Shown: positions 21,761-33,088, counted from the first letter of the stretch. The stretch: 64,000 nt of DNA from Myotis daubentonii (GCF_963259705.1 NC_081849.1:59740093-59804092), one strand, 5' to 3'. Program-made: numbers and translations. Notes: a model not told the origin generated them from the sequence alone.

Positions 21761-24667
21761 CTCGCTCTGGATCTGCTTGTCTCTCATCGCAGTGACCTCA
21801 TTGGGAGTGAAGGGGTTGATGCAGGAGGGAAACGCTTGGTCTGTGGGTGGGTCTCTAGAACCAATACTCTTGGCTGGCCCTGAATTGGTCTTGTTCTGGG
21901 ACCCTAAACTCAGCGACAGGAGGGATCCCCACCTCCGCATCTCCCCCACTCGCTCCCATCTGGGCTTCTATCCAGATGGGATGGGAGGGGATGCATACGT
22001 CAGTGGGGCTCCTTCAGTGTCGCTGACGGAGGGTAGAGTGGGGGTGCAGTGGGCAAAGAGAGAGCACAGGGGATGGAGAAAGGCCAGACCCCTAAATTCA
22101 GTAGGACTCAGGACCCTCACCATGGAGCTCCTCTCTCTGGAAGAACTAGATTTAAGGAGCGTCCACTCCCTGTCACCTTTCTTGTCTGGGGGTGAGGGAC
22201 ATGCAATTGGCCCCGGCCACAGTGCGGGGATGTGGCCCGCAGACCCTTGCTGTCCTTGTCCCCTGTGAGCACCGCTACCGCTTCTAGGATGGGTTCCCTG
22301 ACGGAGCAGGGCGGGCACCCTGTGTGCTCACTGGAATTTGAGAGATGTGTACATTTAAGTACTAACTGTATCGGAAAGGATGCTGCTAGAAACAGATATC
22401 TGGCTAAATGACAGACAACTGTTTGACTGTCTGCCCTCTGAGAAGCACGTGGGCAGGGGCTCACCTGCCCCTGGGTATTTTTGTGATGTAGTCTGATGCA
22501 TCGGGGACTCTAGAAGCCCGCAAATCGCTGAGTCAGGAACCTGTTTTCATGTCTCTGATCTTACCCCCATGAAAATCATGGTATTTCATCAAGGAGACTT
22601 AGGACAATGGAGGCATGAGAAGGTGTTTTGGGGTGTGGATCATCTTTCTCAAAAAGTGGGTGCCCCAGTGGGAAATGGACTGAAGGAACATAGTAGAAAG
22701 GAGGATTGATTTAGACACATTAGCAAGACCAGGGTAACTTAACCTCTGAATACATGCAGACCAGTGCAGTGCGGGCACCTTTCTCTGGAGCTTCTTTTTT
22801 AAAAGCCCCAGTGATGAGAACACGAAAGCTGAGTTATATACCATCTCTAGCAGAAGCAGCCGCTTCTGTTCTCTTCCATTTGAATGCATCGGGGCTTCTT
22901 TCATATTGTAATTCAATTTTACACTATAATTTACTTTTCTTATGTGATGTTTATATTCCACATTTACAAAACTGAGTTTTCTTCCCTTACAAATAAAATA
23001 GAAAGGATGGAAGAATTATGTTACTAGGCCTTAAAGCGTCTTCAGTTATTGTGATATTTGGAGAACAACTAATACATTGATGTTGACTAATAAGTGGATT
23101 CACTTTTTACTTCTTAACAACTAATTCCACCAAGCAGTCAATTGTTAGAATCCTTCAAGTGGTTTGTGACTTTAATGAAGCATATATTCTTTTATTTAAA
23201 TCTTGTAGAAGTCATCTAAATGATCCAATTTATATGTGGAAATCATGAAGCATCTCACTACCTAACTTTGCTTTGTCTTAAGTCATTGCTGTTCTTCTTC
23301 TTCTTCTTTTGTCTTCCCCATTAGGAAGAGAATAACAAGCTATACTTATTATTAAAATAGAACACAGACATACAGAAAGAAATATAACATATAAAGGGAA
23401 ATGAATTTTGTAGAGAACATAGAGGTAGTATTAACAATAGATGAATTTCACAGAGAGAAAGAAATGACCAAATCATGTATTATGGTTGAATTTTTGTCTC
23501 TGAATGTGATAGAGGGAATATATTTACTTAAATACCCCAAAGTCTAGTCATATGCTTCAATATAATCAATCTTGATTGATCCTTTATTATTGGTACAAAA
23601 TGTAAATCTTTTGAAAATCGAATGTACATGAAAGAAATTAAATTCATCTTCATGTATTACTTACTACCAATAAGTGACACTAAAATGGAAATATTCATAG
23701 GGATAAAATAAAAAACTATCACCCACAGAAGAAATTACTGTTTTGTGTTTAAAAACATGAGGATCAACGTTGTTAAAACTTTCAAAAGAATATGACATTG
23801 CCTGCTCTGGGAGACAAAGTACATGTTGCATGGTCTCTTAAACGATGTAAAGATTCCCCCTCCTATAGTAAATGCAAAAGCAGCTAAATTTAGCTCTTAA
23901 TGATGGAAGTCACAGCAAAAATAGGTTCAAACTGGCATCATACTTGTCTCAAAACTATCTGTTGGAGAAAGAATTATAGGATAAAATAGTAACTCAAGAA
24001 AAGTACACTGCTATCCAAATACCAGTGGCTCTACAATTAGAGGTTTTAAGTTTTCTTATGCTATGGTACACTGAAAGAGCTATTCTTGAGATTCATTGAC
24101 ACATTGTTTAATGCATCTTCAACAAGAGCAATAGTACAAAAAATCTCAAGTTTGCCACCTGCTGGCTTATATATGACACAATGAATACAAATGTGTGGAT
24201 AACTTCAAAGTAATTCTTATTAAACATAGCAGTTAACCAGAATAAAATCCTTCACAATTTCTCTCTTCAAGGACCTAAATTCTGCCAATAAGTATTTAAG
24301 AATTCTGAGATCCTTCTGTACCCATTTTATCCAAATAAAATTTATAGATATTTTAACATATGAATAAAGGGAAATCTAAAATTTGATAAACAAATACCAC
24401 CTGTCTTAATATAGTGAAGCAAATTGGTGAAATAATTCAATCACTAATATAGGATTAGTGACTGAGAAGGTCAACATTTGAAACTGATTAATTTTGAAAT
24501 CTGAATTAGTGTTCAAGCTATTATAAACTAAATTTGTATGGTGACCATAAGCACTGGACTGAATGACCGAAGTAGTATTGAAGATTAAGGAAAAGAAAAA
24601 TCACAAAATTGTTACAAACCATTTAGCTTTTTATAAGTGCTACAAATATATTAATATTATAATACTA
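21761..24667. other. Upstream flank of TMEM196
   Basis: 21761-22500 is still moderately GC-rich; beyond about 22980 the DNA becomes AT-rich. No gene recognised. The frames of 95-163 codons at 21508-22464 are in GC-rich DNA with no domain. A short (CTT)n lies near 23292. Confidence 0.5.
24153..24167 (-). promoter_or_regulatory. CTCF-like motif in unique sequence
   Basis: On the minus strand the word GCCAGCAGGTGGCA fits the CTCF core CCASYAGRKGGCR at every position. It lies about 3.1 kb upstream of TMEM196 exon 1, outside any repeat I recognise. A motif match alone does not show binding. Confidence 0.4.
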
Positions 24668-25126
24668 CTAGAGGCCCAGGCACAAAAATTTGTGCACTCA
24701 GGGAGGTCCCTAAGCCCAGCCTGTGCCCTCTCGCAGTCTGGGACCCCTCGGGGGATGACCACCTGCTGGCTTAGGCCCACTCCCCGGGGGATTGGGCCTA
24801 AGCTGGCAGTCAGACATCCCTCTGACAGCCCGGGAGCCCTTGGGGGATGTCCACTTGCCAGCAGGAAGCAGGCCTAAGCTGCAGTTGGACATCCTTAGTG
24901 CTGCTGAGGAGGCGGGAGAGGCTCTCACCACCACCACTGTGCTGGCAGCCATCAGCCTGGCTTGTGGCTGAGCAGAGGTCCCCCCTGTGGGAGCGCACTG
25001 ACCACCAGGGGGCAGCTCCTGCATTGTGGGTCTGCCCCTGGTGGTCAGTGTGTGTCATAGTGACCAGTCATTCCCAATCATTCTGCTATTAGGGTCAATT
25101 TGCATATTACCCTTTTATTATATAGG
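24668..25126 (-). mobile_element. Helitron (HeliBat type), unit 1 of a three-part cluster
   Basis: Starts CTAGAGGCCCAGGCACAAAA with the terminal hairpin 'aaaaatttgtgcactc' and ends at '..cccttttattatatagg', the reverse of a HeliBat 5' end. Internally it has an inverted pair: CTGACCACCAGGGGGCAG (24998-25015) and its one-base-shorter complement (25032-25048). The first contains a perfect CTCF core word. Frames of up to 104 codons here are artefacts. Confidence 0.9.
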
Positions 25127-25560
25127 TGGGGTCTGGCTGGTTTGTCCTGAAGGGTGTCCCGGATCAGGTGGGGGTCCCACTTGGGTGCCTGGCCAGCTTG
25201 GGTGAGGGGCTGAGGGTTGTTTTCAGACTGGCCACACCCCCTTCAGGGTGGGGGTCCCTGCTGGAATGCTTGGCCAGCCTGGATGAGAGGCTGATGACTG
25301 TTTGCAGGCTTGCCACAGCCCCTTCAAGGAGAGGGTCCCCGCTGGGTTGCCTGGCCAGCCTGGGTGAGGGGCTGAGGGCCGTTTTCAGATTGGCCACACC
25401 CCCTTCAGAGAGGGGGATCCTGCTGGGTGCCTGGAAAGCCTGGGTGAGGGGCTTATGGCTGTTTGCAGGCTGGCCAAGCCCCCCAGCAGGAACCCTCACC
25501 CCATGAGGGTGTGGCCATCCTGGGTGAGGGGCTGATGGCTGTTTTCAGGCTGGCCACGGC
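25127..25560 (+). repeat. ~80-bp minisatellite inside a Helitron
   Basis: Five copies of a unit around 'ctggccagcctgggtgaggggctga', with that word at about 25201, 25282, 25363, 25443 and 25523 (period 80-81 bp). The 126- and 111-codon frames on the two strands are translations of the repeat. Confidence 0.9.
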
Positions 25561-25859
25561 CCCCAGCCACCCAAGCTCCCAGTGGAGGCTAGCTGGAAGC
25601 AGGTATCTGGGATTTATTTATCTTCTATAATTGAAACTTTGTTGCCTTGAGCGAAGGCTACAGCTGGTCAGGGCAGGCAGGAAGCTTGGCTTCCTCCATC
25701 GCTGGGGCAACCAAGCCTCCTGCTTGCTCCAGCTCCGTGGCTGCCAGCCTCCATCTTGGTTGGGTTAATTTTAATACAGTTGCTGATTGGCTGGTGGGCA
25801 TGGCTTGGGGTGTAGCGAAGGTACGGTCAATTGGCATGTTTCTTTTTTATTAGATTAGA
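25127..25859 (-). mobile_element. Helitron unit 2, lacking its own CTAG end
   Basis: The right end (..'ttggcatgtttcttttttattagattaga') is a HeliBat 5' terminus in reverse, with the typical 'aaccaagatgg' region just inside. At left it abuts unit 1 without a CTAG terminus, so it is either 3'-truncated or part of one chimeric Helitron with two 5' ends. It carries an 80-bp minisatellite. Confidence 0.75.
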
Positions 25860-26126
25860 CTAGTAGCCCTGTGTATGAATCCATGTGCCAGTAGGTCGCT
25901 GCTGCCCTCCTGTAGCTCTCCATCTGTTGCCCCGCCCTCCTGTAGCTCCCTCAGCCCCCCTCCCTGCCATAGCTTGCTGCCCTGCCCACTCCTGTAGCTC
26001 TCCGCAGCCCACTTGTACCTCACTGGCCCACCCTCCTGCTGATCTGTGATCTGGTCATGACAAGCTTGGTCATTAAGCCTCAGGGCATAATGACTAATTA
26101 GCATATTCCTCTCTTATTATATAGGA
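25860..26126 (-). mobile_element. Helitron unit 3, end to end with unit 2
   Basis: Starts CTAGTAGCCCTGTGTATGAA directly after A25859, the terminal base of unit 2, and ends 'cttattatatagga' before T26127. The junction has no spacer, as if this copy entered the A/T site made by unit 2. Internal motif 'cctgtagctc' recurs about four times. Confidence 0.88.
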
Positions 26127-26156
26127 TTGTCACTGTGGTTAAAAATGATTGTACCC

Positions 26157-26367
26157 GCCCTGACTGGTTTGGCTCAGTGGATAGAGCATCGGCCTGCGGA
26201 CTCGAGAGTCCCAGGTTCGATTCCAGTCAAGGGCATGTACCTTGGTTGCGGGCACATCCCCAGTACGGAGTGTGCAGGAGGCAGCTGATCGATGTTTCTC
26301 TCTCATCAATGTTTCTAACTATCTCTCTCCCTTCCTCTCTGTAAAACATCAATAAAACATATTTTTA
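26157..26367 (+). mobile_element. Ves SINE
   Basis: Young-looking Ves copy ('gccctgactggtttggctcag' head, 'catcaataaaacatat' tail) with a perfect 16-bp duplication AAAAATGATTGTACCC (26141-26156, 26368-26383). Confidence 0.96.
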
Positions 26368-26383
26368 AAAAATGATTGTACCC

Positions 26384-26783
26384 ACAGACTTATCTATGCT
26401 TTAATAAAGTGATTCAACCGAAAAGGGGAAAAAAAGAAAACAAAATATCGAGGATTTATTTTCTTAATTAAAGATCAAGAAGCTGAGATAACAAAATCTG
26501 AATTTAGCTTCTGTCTTTTTTGTCTTGTAGTAATAATGTAGTTTAGAAGTTATTATCTAATAATAATATCAGTACTTATGAAAATAAGAGAAAGTAGAGT
26601 ACTTGGTATTATAATTTTCCATTTATGTCTAAATATCCATTTTTATTATTAATAAATTTTAAACATGGAGAAAAATCAAATAATTTTAAAATTATTTCTG
26701 TTATTTAATAAAGAATGTGGATATTTCTACTCCTGGCCATTCTGGAGTAATTTGGATTGGATTTACTCTCCTACTATATACAA
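26384..26783. other. AT-rich intergenic sequence
   Basis: No repeat family or frame recognised. Confidence 0.5.
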
Positions 26784-27191
26784 CTAGAGGCCTGGTGTAC
26801 AAAAATTTGTGCACAGGGGGTTGTCCCTCAGCCCGACCTGTGCCCTCTCACAATCTGGGATCCCTTGGGAGATAACCACCTGCTGGCTTAGGTCCGCTCC
26901 CAGGGTGGCAGATGGCAGGCCCAACCCTGTGGTGCCTGCCCCGCCTCCCCGGGTCGCAGATGGCAGGCCCAGATCCCACGCTGGATTGCAGATGATAGGC
27001 CTGGATGGCTTCGGGGCAGGTGGCAGATCGCGCTGCGGACCGCCCCACAGCCCCAGGCGCTGTCCCGCCCCACCTGCAGTATGCAAATTTAATGGCCATC
27101 TTTGTTGGGTTAATTTGCATACTCTTCTGATTAGCTGATGGGCATAGCAAAGGTACGGTCAATTAGCATCTTTGTCTTTTATCAGTGTAGA
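26784..27191 (-). mobile_element. Helitron (HeliBat type)
   Basis: Starts CTAGAGGCCTGGTGTACAAA and ends 'gtcttttatcagtgtaga' before T27192, with A26783 in front. Internal near-repeat 'cagatggcaggcccar'. The 3' half is close to the element at 24668-25126, the 5' half to 25127-25859. Confidence 0.9.
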
Positions 27192-27207
27192 TACTAGTAT
27201 CCCATAT

Positions 27208-27418
27208 CAGTGGTCGGCAAACTGCGGCTCACGAGCCACATACGGCTCTTTGGCCACTTGAGTGTGGCTCTCCCACAAAATACCAACTTCTGTGCATGGG
27301 CCATGAAGTTTCAATCGCACTGTACATACACACCCACACGTGGCATTTTGTGGAAGAGCCATACTCAAGAGGCCAAAGAGCCACATGTGGCTCATGAGCC
27401 GCAGTTTGCCGACCACTG
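27208..27418. mobile_element. Hairpin hAT element, 'CAGTGGTCGGCAAACTGCGG' family
   Basis: Long terminal inverted repeats: the left arm CAGTGGTCGGCAAACTGCGG is mirrored by the right arm ending GCCGACCACTG, and pairing extends well inwards ('ccacatgtggctc'). Flanks TCCCATAT and TCCTATAT are an 8-bp duplication with one change. A shorter relative lies at 37874-38025. Confidence 0.92.
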
Positions 27419-27428
27419 TCCTATATAA

Positions 27429-27886
27429 TCCTATATAATAAAGAGAAAATATGCTAATTGGCCCTCACTCCATTGCAAAGATGGTGGCACCCACAGCCAA
27501 TAAGGAGGGAATATGCTAATTGACTGCCCTGACCTCAAAGATGGCGGTGCCCACAGACACAAGGTGGTAGCACCCACTCCCTTGCCGCTGAGGCAGCAGG
27601 TGCTCCGCATGCCTGCCTCTGGAGACCCCCAGTCCCCTCAGCTCCCCAGCTGCTCAGGGCCGACCCAAGGTGCAGGCAAGCCTCAGATGGTGGCTGCCCA
27701 GCCGCCCAGGGCTGCCCAAGGCTTGTGCTGCTGGCAGTGGCAGCAGCAGAGGTATTATGGGGTGTCACCTTCCCCTGATCGCCAGGTCGCCTCCCACCCG
27801 TGAAGGCTCCCAGACTGTGAGAGGGGGCAGGCCAGGCTGAGGGACCCTCACTCCAGTGCATGAATTTTCATGCTCTGGGCCTCTAG
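27429..27886 (+). mobile_element. Helitron (HeliBat type), first of a head-to-tail pair
   Basis: Starts TCCTATATAATAAAGAG and ends '..catgctctgggcctCTAG' before T27887. Contains two variants of 'aagatggyggygcccacag'. The frames 27513-27803 and 27535-27861 lie inside and show no helicase or Rep domain, so the copy is non-autonomous. Confidence 0.93.
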
Positions 27887-28767
27887 TGCTATATAATAAA
27901 GAGTTAATATGCAAATGGTTGTCATACCCTTACACCCTCATACCCTCACACCAGAACTGCTCAGACACTCAACACTGGGGAGAGAGGCATGGGGACCAGC
28001 CAGGCACAAATGAGCTTGCGAGAGAGGAATAGGGACCAGCCAAGCACAAATGAGCTCACGAGAGAGGGATGGGGACCAGCCAGGCACAAATGAACTCACA
28101 AGAGAGGAATGGGGACCAGCCAGGCTGCGACCCAGGAGAGGGACAAGCCACCCGCACCTCAATCCCAGGTGCCAGTGGCTGGAACTGCAGTCTGCCCCAC
28201 GGTCTTGGGCGCTGGTGGCTGGGGCTGCAGCCCAGGAGAGGGACAAGCAGCCCACCCTGAGGTCCCAGACACCAGTGCCTGCAGCTGCGGCCCAGGAGAG
28301 GGACAAGCCACCTGCCCCGTGGTCCCAGGTGCCTGCAGCTGTGGCCTGTGCGAAGCACCCATCCACGATCCCCTCTAGCTGCAGCTGGCCTGGGTGAAGC
28401 TGGCCCGGGTCCTGGGTGCCTGCGGCCAGCCAAAGGGAGGGAAGGCCAGGTCCTAGGTGCCTGTGACTGGCTGGAGGAGGGAATCCTGGATCCCAGGTGC
28501 AGGGTGAGGCAGAGGTGGATAGGGGCAGTCAGTCAGGGAGGCAGGCAGAGGTGATTAGGGGCGATCAGGTAGGCAGAGGTGGTTAGGGGCAATCAGGCAG
28601 GCAGGCAGAGGGATTAGGGGTGATCAGGCAGGCAGGCGAGTGGTTAGGAGCCAGCAGTCCTGGATTGTGAGAGGCAGTCGGTCATCCCCTGAGGGGTCCC
28701 AGATTGGAGAGGGTGCAGGCCAGGCTGTGCCCCCCCCATGCACGAATTTTGTGCACCGGGCCTCTAG
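27887..28767 (+). mobile_element. Helitron, second of the pair, repeat-rich
   Basis: Begins TGCTATATAATAAAGAG with no spacer after the previous CTAG and ends '..caccgggcctCTAG' before T28768. It holds three repeat fields: a 40-bp unit (27981-28140), 'caggagagggacaag' modules (28133, 28233, 28293) and a ~35-bp 'aggcagaggtgattagggg' field (about 28510-28660). Overlapping frames of 63-142 codons on both strands come from these repeats. Confidence 0.92.
27981..28140 (+). repeat. 40-bp tandem repeat inside a Helitron
   Basis: 'agagagg' starts at 27981, 28021, 28061 and 28101, an exact 40-bp period over four copies, each continuing 'ggggaccagccaggcacaaa' or close to it. Confidence 0.95.
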
Positions 28768-28984
28768 TACTTAAATAAACAGAGTTAAAAGTCCTTGTTG
28801 AACACTCAGCCTTCAGTGGAGAACACAGGTAGGGCATACACAAGTAGTGGGGCTAAACCACATCTGGAGTAAAGACAACTCTGTATTGTACCTTCAAATG
28901 CTATAATACAGATCCCTTAAGTATGAATTTTTCTTTAAATAACTTATAAAGTCTAACAACTATATATTGAATACAAGATATATA

Positions 28985-29790
28985 CTTTAAATAAAAATGC
29001 AGATAGAATTAAAAAATGGAAGGAAATACTATTTTATGCAAACAGTGGCTACATTAATAAAGGATAAAATATATTTCAAAACAGAAAGAAATGGACATAA
29101 TAGGATAAAAGGTTTAATTCAACAAATAGATTGTGGTAGTTAGCTTCTGACCACAATGATTCCTGCCTTCTGGTATTCATATTCTTGAATAACATCCTCC
29201 CCTTGACTTTGGTATAAGTGATGTATTTCACCTCTCTAAGTTACAAAAGACTGACTACCATCTTAAGCTCCTCTCTATTGCCGCCTCTAATTGTGTGTTT
29301 TAAGAAAGCATGTTGATATGTTGTAAGGCCCACAGACAAGGAACTGAGGGCAGCCTCAGACTAATAGTTGATGAGGAATTGACACCCTCTGTTCAACAAC
29401 AGGATGAGGAACTGAGTCCTGCCAATCATCACATGAGTTTGGAAGTAGGTCTTTGACCAGACAAGCCCTGAGATGACTGCCCATCTAGCCGACATCTGAC
29501 TGCAAGAGAAGGTCCACCTAAGCTACACTTGCGTTTTTGACCCCCAGAAACAGAGAGATAATAAATGTTGTCTCAAGCTTTTAAGTTTTGGCATGATATG
29601 TTACAGACCAATGGGCTAATTAATACAAAGACATCACAATCATAAATGTGGAAACTCCCAACAACTATGTCAAAACTTGAGGCAAAAATTACTAGTGATA
29701 GAATTTAAAAGAGAACTGGCAAATTTCATAATCATACTTGGAGATGTTTAATACCCAACTTATAGACCAAATTGAGAAAAAATTGGCAAA
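28985..29790 (+). mobile_element. Old L1 ORF2 fragment split by an MLT1-type LTR
   Basis: The left piece (to 29131) with 'ataggataaaaggtttaattcaac' and the right piece (from 29628) with 'gagatgtttaatacccaac' match neighbouring parts of L1 ORF2 DNA. Many stops; long dead. Confidence 0.6.
29132..29627 (+). mobile_element. MLT1-like LTR (ERVL-MaLR), solo
   Basis: Runs TG..CA; typical 3' part 'agaaacagagagataataaatg' with the AATAAA signal, 'aagttttggcatgatatgttac' and '..ctaattaatacA'. The middle 'aaggaactgagg', 'tgaggaactgagtcctgccaa' also fits. No internal retroviral sequence remains. Confidence 0.7.
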
Positions 29791-30468
29791 GGTATGGAAG
29801 AAATAATCAACCCTACCAACCAGGGATAATAATGCCTACTGAGACTTGCTTTCTATGTTAAAAAGAATCTGCTGACTGGCTATTGAGGGTCAGTGAAATG
29901 CAGTGTTGTGCCTAAATTCTTGCCAGAAAGAGACAGTTTCACACCATTTCTGATTTCTGATACTCTCTTGAATACTTTTAAAAATAAGTGCTAAGTTATT
30001 TAATAATTATTTTGTTATGTATTAATTAACTGAGCAAACTTTTACAAAATTATTTCAGAGACAAAGAAATCAATGACAGAAAGCTATTAGGTTATATTAA
30101 CAAATATGAAAAGTAGATTAGCATAGAATAGTAAAAATGATAGGGTCATCAGAATGCCTCTTGTTAGATTGCATCCTATATCTATATTTAAAGTTCAACA
30201 TTCCTGACCTCTTTCTCAACTCTTCCAGTAACCAGAAACACACTACATTAAACAAACACCTACATTTTTATAAGTCCCATCCACTACACTCAGTTCTATC
30301 TTCTGAAACAACAGAAAACAAGTAAAAACTATTTTTGTCATCATAGTCATTCAAATATTTTATAATTTCCATGCCTTCTGTAGAGTCTGACGTGACAGGA
30401 GAAATTTCCCAGCCCCTTAGAGAGCATATCAACAGGTCCAGGTCATTGATACTAGTGAGTCTTAATTT
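29791..30468. other. AT-rich intergenic sequence
   Basis: No feature recognised; short frames at 30137-30489 look like chance. Confidence 0.45.
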
Positions 30469-30476
30469 CTCTAAAG

Positions 30477-30787
30477 CAGCGGTTCTCAACCTGTGGGTCG
30501 CGACCCCTTTGGGGGTCGAATGACCCTTTCACAGGGGTCGCCTAAGATCATCGGAAAACACATATATAATTACATATTGTTTTTGTGATTAAACACTATG
30601 CTTTAATTATGTTCAATTTGTAACAATGAAAATACATCCTGCATATCAGATATTTACATTATGATTCATAACAGTAGCAAAATTACAGTTATGAATTAGC
30701 AACGAAAATAATTTTATGGTTGGGGGTCACCACAACACGAGGAACTGAATTAAAGGGTCGCAGCATGAGGAAGGTTGAGAACCACTG
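30477..30787 (-). mobile_element. SPIN-type hAT element (copy 3), longest
   Basis: CAGCGGTTCTCAACCTGTGG ... GGTTGAGAACCACTG with a perfect 8-bp duplication CTCTAAAG (30469-30476, 30788-30795). At 311 bp it keeps the middle part ('cctgcatatcagatatttac', 'cataacagtagcaaaattac') deleted in copies 2 and 4. Confidence 0.97.
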
Positions 30788-31009
30788 CTCTAAAGTAAAA
30801 ACACAAGTGTACAACTGCTGTGTTCTGAGCAGAACCAAGTACTGGAGGATAATTCCTCTGTAAGTACATGTTTTTATAAAGGTGCCTTGTAGTGATGTGA
30901 CCATTTTTGGCCACACTCTGAACCACCGATTCATGCTGAATTTTCAGTGAAAACCCAGAGTATTTTTCCTGGCTCCCCAATCTTGTACTTGTACAGATGA
31001 TTTTCCCCC

Positions 31010-31640
31010 TGTATTAAATTTATTAGGATGACACTGGTTAATAGTACCATATAGGTTACAAGTGCACATTTCAATGTGCATGATCTGTATACTGTACTGT
31101 GTGCCCACCACCCAAAGTCAAACCTCTCCTGTCACCATATATTTGGCCCCCTTTACTCAGTACTGCCCCTCCACCCCCTTCCCTCTGGTAACCACCATAC
31201 CTTTGTCTGTATCTATGAGTTTCTTACATATGAGTGAAGCCAAATGGTTCTTAGCTTTTCCTGACTGACTTATTTCGCTTAGAATAATATTCTCAAGGTC
31301 CATCTAAGCTTTCACAAATGGCAGCATTTCATCTCTTCTTATGGCTAAGTAGTATTCCATAGTATATATGTGCCATATCTATCAAAGGACACTAGTTGTC
31401 TCCACGTCTTGGTCACCATGACTAATGCTGCTATGAACATAGGGGTGCATATATCACTGCCAATAAATGTTTTTGAGTTTTTCGGGTAGATACCGATTTG
31501 GAAGGAGAAGTAAAATTGTCACATTTTTGCAGATGAGATGATTCTCTATATAGAAAACCCTAAAGACTCCTACAAAAACTGATTAGAAACAATGAACAAA
31601 TACAGTAAAGTTGCAGGAAACAGCTAATTTTTGTTTAACG
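31010..31640 (-). mobile_element. L1 fragment with 5' inversion (twin priming)
   Basis: 31010-31500 is L1 3' end in reverse ('ttatttcgcttagaataat', 'tggctaagtagtattccatag', 'ctatgaacataggggtgc'). Directly after it, 31505-31640 reads forward as an upstream part of ORF2 ('gatgattctctatatagaaaaccc'). Opposed pieces meeting at one point are the mark of twin-primed L1 integration. The element is old. Confidence 0.65.
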
Positions 31641-33088
31641 TAAGGGCAAGTTGATTTATTGATCACTAATTTCATCTTGCTGGGTTTGACCCTTCATTTT
31701 TTCCCATAGAGATCATTTTGAACCCCTTTTCTGTCATCTGATGCATTAGCTATTCTTTCCAAAATGATGTCATGCCCTCAAGCAGTGGGCCTATTCTGGC
31801 CTCATTCTTTTTGTTCTGAACATTTCTAAACCTTGTCACTTTTACCATCTTTGGCATTTTTAACAAGCCTCTGCTCATTTATGCCTCTTGCATTTCTGTC
31901 TCTATTTCAGATTCCTGCCACTCCAGGGTTTTTCATCATGTCCCTGTCCCACCTTTCAGCTTTTCATATTTCCCTCAAAATACTGAAGTCGTTCCGGGGC
32001 AGGCACACGACTCAATGGTTTTTGTCTTAGAATTTTCCCTCAGATGGCGAATTTATAGTTATAGTCAGAATTTTGGTTTCAAGAGATTTTCTATCCAATT
32101 CAGCTACCTTAAAACTAAACTACCTGGCCAGGAGCTTGTCTTCCATGATCTAGGGATTCGGTGACTATCTCAGTGTCAAAGCTGTTTTCCCTGTTTTGAG
32201 TCTACACTAACTTATAAACTCACTGAACAAATACTTAATAAATATCTGTCAAACAAATACATAAAAAGGTAAAAGAATTGATGAAAAACCAAGATATGGT
32301 GTTATGTTTCCAAGGTTTTTCCAATTTATTCAACTGCTTATATTTTATTACCAAAATCAAATCAGCATAGTGATTCCTCTCCTTACTACTCTCACTGATC
32401 CATTTAAAAATAAAATGAAAGAGGAAAAATATAAAGCACTTATGACAAAATGACAAAGTTTCTTTATTCATATATAAATAGCTATTTCAAACCAAAAAGA
32501 AAACAACTTGATTGAAAAGGTCACCCTCTATGACTAGGCAATTTTCGTACCCAAACAAAGTATTAGAAATGACTAGCTAACATGTTAAAAGGTGTTCAGA
32601 CTCAATAGCAAAATATGAAATTGGTCATTAATTCTCACATTGGACTGACAAATATTTATTTAAAAATGATCATTAGTATTCATAGGAAAATGCCTGTGAA
32701 TCTCAATACCTCCAGAGACTACCATTATATTAAAATTTAATTTAATAATAATGTTTGGAAAATAAAGTTGTATTGTGTTGACTATTCCCAGTTAAAGAAG
32801 ACAGGGGAATAAACCACAAGTTTTAAAATGACTTTTAAAATAAGAAATCTTTAAGCTTTAAAAAAATGAATTCTTCTGCCCTTTAGGAATGAAGGAAACA
32901 TTGAAAATCCAATAATATAGAAGGATTTATCCCTCCAGTGATAGGTTATAACTATAGCAAATAAAATGCCACAGGGGTTGAATAAGCATAAAGTTTCTGT
33001 GATTTCTAAGGAAACCCTTTCTGCTCAGCCAACACTATATTCTCTCAGCATGGATGACAACTGATGGGAATAAATATAAAAACATCAG
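31641..33088. other. Intergenic sequence, no clear feature
   Basis: 31650-32040 is pyrimidine-rich and may be a decayed LINE; the rest is AT-rich. Frames at 31833 and 32235 show no domain. Confidence 0.4.

Noticed and set aside
20891..22464. Frames of 95-235 codons on both strands in the GC-rich region
   Set aside because: They overlap each other and the true TMEM196 exon, have no domain, and are explained by scarcity of stop codons in a CpG island.
27513..28554. Several long overlapping frames
   Set aside because: They lie in Helitrons with tandem repeats; the proteins are repeat translations without Rep or helicase motifs.
25127..28660. CRISPR-like arrays
   Set aside because: Repeats are contiguous or lack unique spacers, sit inside Helitrons, and the genome is mammalian.
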